NCBI GenBank assembly: GCA_023266245.1
Contig: JAHFRO010000046.1
Location: forward strand, 1 to 15,898
Origin: Betaproteobacteria bacterium
Lineage (GTDB): Bacteria; Pseudomonadota; Gammaproteobacteria; Burkholderiales; SG8-41
Reading direction: 5' to 3'
DNA: 15,898 nucleotides
The position numbers and the translations under genes were made by a program. Below, in pieces: positions 13,897-15,898 of this stretch. Numbering within the stretch: position 1 is the stretch's first letter; every line of letters begins with the position of its first letter. The notes beneath the pieces were generated by a model, which worked only from the letters and a program-made list of their open reading frames with translations, searched no databases and had not been told where the DNA came from.

Positions 13897-15233
13897 TGGG
13901 ACCAGCGGAGCCGGCGGCCGCTTCCGAGCTGCATCACATCGTCATCGTCGGCGGCGGCGCAGGCGGGCTCGAGCTCGCCACGCGGCTCGGCGACACGCTC
14001 GGCCGCGCGAGGCGTGCGCGCGTCACGCTCATCGACCGCTCGCGCACGCACCTGTGGAAGCCGCTGCTGCACGAGGTCGCCGCCGGCAACATGGATCTCG
14101 ACCACCACGCGCTCGACTATCTCGCGCAGGCGCGCTGGCATCACTTCCGCTTTCAGCTCGGCAGCATGGACGGGCTCGACCGCGCGCGGCGCACGATTTT
14201 CGTGGCGCCGACGCTGGACGAAGACGGGCGCGAGCTCATTCCCCGGCGCGAGATCCGCTACGACACGCTGGTGATCGCCGTCGGCAGCCATACCAACGAC
14301 TTCGGCACGCCGGGAGCGCACGAGCATGCGATCAGCCTCGACACCTCCGGGGAGGCGGAGCTGTTTCACCGCCGTCTCATCAACGCCTGCATCCGCGCCA
14401 ATTCGCAGGCCGGGCCGCTCAAGCCGGAGCAGCTCAAGGTTGCGATCATCGGCGCGGGGGCGACCGGCGTGGAGCTCGCAGCGGAGCTCCACAAGTCCAC
14501 GCGCGAGCTGGTCGCCTACGGTTTCGACAAGATCGATCCCGAGAAGGACGTGCATCTCACCGTCATCGAGTCGGCACCGCGCATCCTGCCGGCGCTGCCC
14601 GAGCGGCTGTCGAAAGCGGCGGGGGAATTGCTGCGCGGACTCAACGTGCGGATGCTCACCGGCGAGCACGTGACGGAAGTGACCGCTGACGGCGTCATGA
14701 CCGCGAGCGGCAAGAAGATTCCCGCGGAGCTCACGGTATGGGCCGCCGGCATCAAGGCGCCCGATTTCCTCAGGGAGATTGGCGGACTCGAGACCAACCG
14801 TTTGAACCAGCTGGTGGTGAAGGACACGCTGGAAACCACGCGCGATCCCGATGTGTTCGCGTTCGGCGACTGCGCGTGCTGCCCGTGGCCGGGGCACCAG
14901 GGTTGCGTGCCGCCGCGCGCGCAGGCCGCGCACCAGCAGGCCTTGCACCTCGCCGGGATGCTGCCGCCGCGCCTCGCCGGAAGACCGCTCAAGCCGTGGC
15001 GCTACCGCGATTTCGGCTCGCTGGTGTCGTTTGGCGAGTATTCGACGGTGGGCAGTCTGATGGGCATACTGCTCGGCGGCAGCATCTTCATCGAAGGCTT
15101 GTTCGCACGGCTGATGTACGTCTCGCTCTACCGCATGCATCTCTACGCGTTGCACGGTCTCGCCAAAGTGATGTTCGACACGCTCGCGCGGCTCATCACG
15201 CGCCGCACCGAGCCGCGGGTGAAACTGCACTAA
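13893..15233 (+). CDS. ndh: Type II NADH dehydrogenase-like FAD oxidoreductase
   Basis: A 446-residue two-dinucleotide-binding flavoprotein. The FAD site is VIVGGGAGGLELA (17-29), the NAD(P)H site is VAIIGAGATGVELAAEL (183-199), and the second FAD contact is FAFGDCA (323-329, Asp326). AQAAHQQ (343-349) matches the AQxAxQ quinone-site motif of NDH-2. The C-terminal amphipathic stretch MYVSLYRMHLYALHGL (408-423), followed by a basic tail, fits peripheral anchoring at the inner face of the membrane. These enzymes pass electrons from NADH to quinone without pumping protons. Four cysteines cluster at 327, 329, 330 and 338 beside the FAD motif. Translation is coupled to the amidohydrolase through an ATGA overlap. 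The symbol reflects family similarity; a specialised electron-transfer partner of the pathway is possible. Confidence 0.85.
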   Translation: MMGPAEPAAASELHHIVIVGGGAGGLELATRLGDTLGRARRARVTLIDRSRTHLWKPLLHEVAAGNMDLDHHALDYLAQARWHHFRFQLGSMDGLDRARRTIFVAPTLDEDGRELIPRREIRYDTLVIAVGSHTNDFGTPGAHEHAISLDTSGEAELFHRRLINACIRANSQAGPLKPEQLKVAIIGAGATGVELAAELHKSTRELVAYGFDKIDPEKDVHLTVIESAPRILPALPERLSKAAGELLRGLNVRMLTGEHVTEVTADGVMTASGKKIPAELTVWAAGIKAPDFLREIGGLETNRLNQLVVKDTLETTRDPDVFAFGDCACCPWPGHQGCVPPRAQAAHQQALHLAGMLPPRLAGRPLKPWRYRDFGSLVSFGEYSTVGSLMGILLGGSIFIEGLFARLMYVSLYRMHLYALHGLAKVMFDTLARLITRRTEPRVKLH

Positions 15234-15240
15234 AAGCATC

Positions 15241-15762
15241 AGCCACAGAGGTCACAGAGGACACAGAGGACACAGAGACAAACTACATCAAAAGCATTAG
15301 CCACCGAGAGCACAGAGAACACAGAGAAAACAAAATATGGCTGACGATCACACGAAGCGGATCATCGGTGCTGCAATAGAGGTGCACCGAATATTGGGCC
15401 CCGGATTGCTGGAAACAATTTACGAGGAGGCTCTCTGCCATGAGTTTGATCTCTGCGGCATCCCGTACCGGCGCCAGGTCGTTGTCGATGTTCGTTACAA
15501 GGACAAGATCATTCATGGACAGAGAATTGACTTGATTGCATTCGAGGAGGTCGTGATCGAGATCAAGTCCGTGCGGACACTACCCGATACTGCCACCGCA
15601 CAAGTGTTGTCTTACTTGAAAGCGACAAACCTTAGGCGGGCATTGCTGATAAACTTCGGCGTGTATCGTCTTTCCAACGGGATCAAGCGAATTTCCTTGT
15701 GACCTCCGCATTGGATGGGAATGTGACTTTCTTTCTCTGTGCTCTCTGTGTTCTCCGTGGCT
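15241..15762. mobile_element. Inverted-arm element 3 carrying a GxxExxY nuclease-fold gene
   Basis: Left arm A (15241-15279) is AGC plus four 9-nt units (CACAGAGGT, CACAGAGGA twice, CACAGAGAC). Left arm B (15299-15331) is AGC plus CACCGAGAG, CACAGAGAA, CACAGAGAA. The right arm (15732-15762) is inverted: CACGGAGAA, CACAGAGAG, CACAGAGAA. Arms A and B are direct repeats 58 bp apart, each preceded by AAAAGCAT. Arm B ends five bases before the only gene inside, and the right arm begins 29 bases after its stop. The same arms occur at two gene-less loci in this window. No transposase, integrase or target-site duplication is visible, so mobility is inference. Confidence 0.5.
15337..15702 (+). CDS. 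GxxExxY family protein (PD-(D/E)XK nuclease fold)
   Basis: A 121-residue protein, close to the family's usual 120-130. The signature GLLETIY follows RIIGAAIEVHRILGPG near the N-terminus, giving the family name GxxExxY. The nuclease-type core is GQRIDLIAFEEVVIEIKS, with the Asp and the ExK (Glu-Ile-Lys) of PD-(D/E)XK enzymes, and then a helix with TATAQVLSYLKAT. The fold predicts a metal-dependent nuclease, but activity and target of this family are not established to my knowledge. ATG 15337 follows an AGAGA-rich repeat arm that gives only a weak ribosome binding site. The gene has visibly lower GC than its neighbours (codons such as TTG, ATA, AAT). It sits alone inside inverted repeat arms, which suggests acquisition as a unit. 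Confidence 0.85.
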   Translation: MADDHTKRIIGAAIEVHRILGPGLLETIYEEALCHEFDLCGIPYRRQVVVDVRYKDKIIHGQRIDLIAFEEVVIEIKSVRTLPDTATAQVLSYLKATNLRRALLINFGVYRLSNGIKRISL

Positions 15763-15782
15763 ATAGATGTTAGGGGTGCGCG

Positions 15783-15898
15783 ATGGCGACGGTTGAGCTG
15801 ACCAAGGACAACTTCGAGGACGTCGTCACCAAGAACAACATGGTGATCGTGGACTTCTGGGCGCCGTGGTGCGGTCCCTGTAAAAACTTCACGCCGGC
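15783..15898 (+). CDS. Thioredoxin-family protein, N-terminal fragment
   Basis: The first 38 codons and two bases are present; the gene runs off the right edge. The sequence MATVELTKDNFEDVV, then VIVDFWAPWCGPCKNF and TP, has the thioredoxin WCGPC redox motif at residues 31-35, at the distance from the start expected for a cytoplasmic thioredoxin without signal peptide. A cis-proline should follow outside the window. AGGGG lies seven bases upstream of ATG 15783. CKNFTP in place of CKxIAP suggests a thioredoxin-like paralogue rather than the main TrxA. Its promoter must lie in or beyond the right arm of element 3, 20 bp upstream, unless it is read through from the ndh side. Confidence 0.85.
   Translation, partial: MATVELTKDNFEDVVTKNNMVIVDFWAPWCGPCKNFTP

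Noticed and set aside
13890..15239. 449-codon open frame on the minus strand covering the flavoprotein gene
   Set aside because: It is the mirror of the NDH-2-like gene, with no start signal or domain. The sense strand has both dinucleotide-binding motifs.
15241..15331. Regular short repeats that might suggest a CRISPR array
   Set aside because: The 9-nt units are contiguous, without spacers, and the arms occur as inverted pairs. There are no cas genes.

Overview
The window looks like chromosomal DNA of a high-GC betaproteobacterium, most likely Burkholderiales or an uncultivated relative. The main clue is three separate Bug/TctC-type periplasmic solute-binding proteins with no transporter membrane genes beside them, a pattern typical of that order. 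The strongly GC-biased codon use agrees. This assignment is inference from family content, not a phylogeny.

Layout. From 1 to about 4.8 kb all genes run on the minus strand. In transcription order they are a Bug receptor (3796-4779), a probable terminator, then an acyl-CoA dehydrogenase, a second Bug receptor, a Gfo/Idh/MocA oxidoreductase and the first 38 codons of a probable cupin protein. This reads as a small catabolic cluster for an organic acid or its CoA ester. From 4.97 to 5.27 kb lies a wrecked patatin-like lipoprotein gene. It converges on a large membrane-bound MHYT-PAS4-GGDEF-EAL cyclic-di-GMP protein (5278-9018, minus). The 428-bp gap upstream of that gene contains what looks like the last 25 codons of a lost CaiB/BaiF CoA-transferase. 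Next, on the plus strand, come a secreted rhodanese-like protein with a CxxxxCW motif and a stand-alone pabB. A third Bug receptor (11880-12851, minus) is divergent from a translationally coupled pair: an amidohydrolase related to 2-pyrone-4,6-dicarboxylate lactonase and a type II NADH dehydrogenase-like flavoprotein. The window ends with a GxxExxY-family nuclease-fold gene and the start of a thioredoxin.

The most unusual structure is a repeat family in the right-hand 6 kb. Seven arms made of a 9-nt unit (consensus CACAGAGRN, opened by AGCCAC) occur at three loci, always as inward-facing inverted pairs. Two loci enclose only about 105 bp of non-coding DNA (10039-10202 and 11702-11860). The third (15241-15762) encloses the GxxExxY PD-(D/E)XK-fold gene, which has lower GC than its neighbours. 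The arrangement resembles a nuclease-bearing element with gene-less derivatives, and it is the best candidate here for an undescribed system. Simpler low-complexity repeats (AAGTGCA-type, CGCAGAT-type and GGCAGAA-type) sit in other gaps.

No tRNA, rRNA, CRISPR array, transposase or integrase was found.
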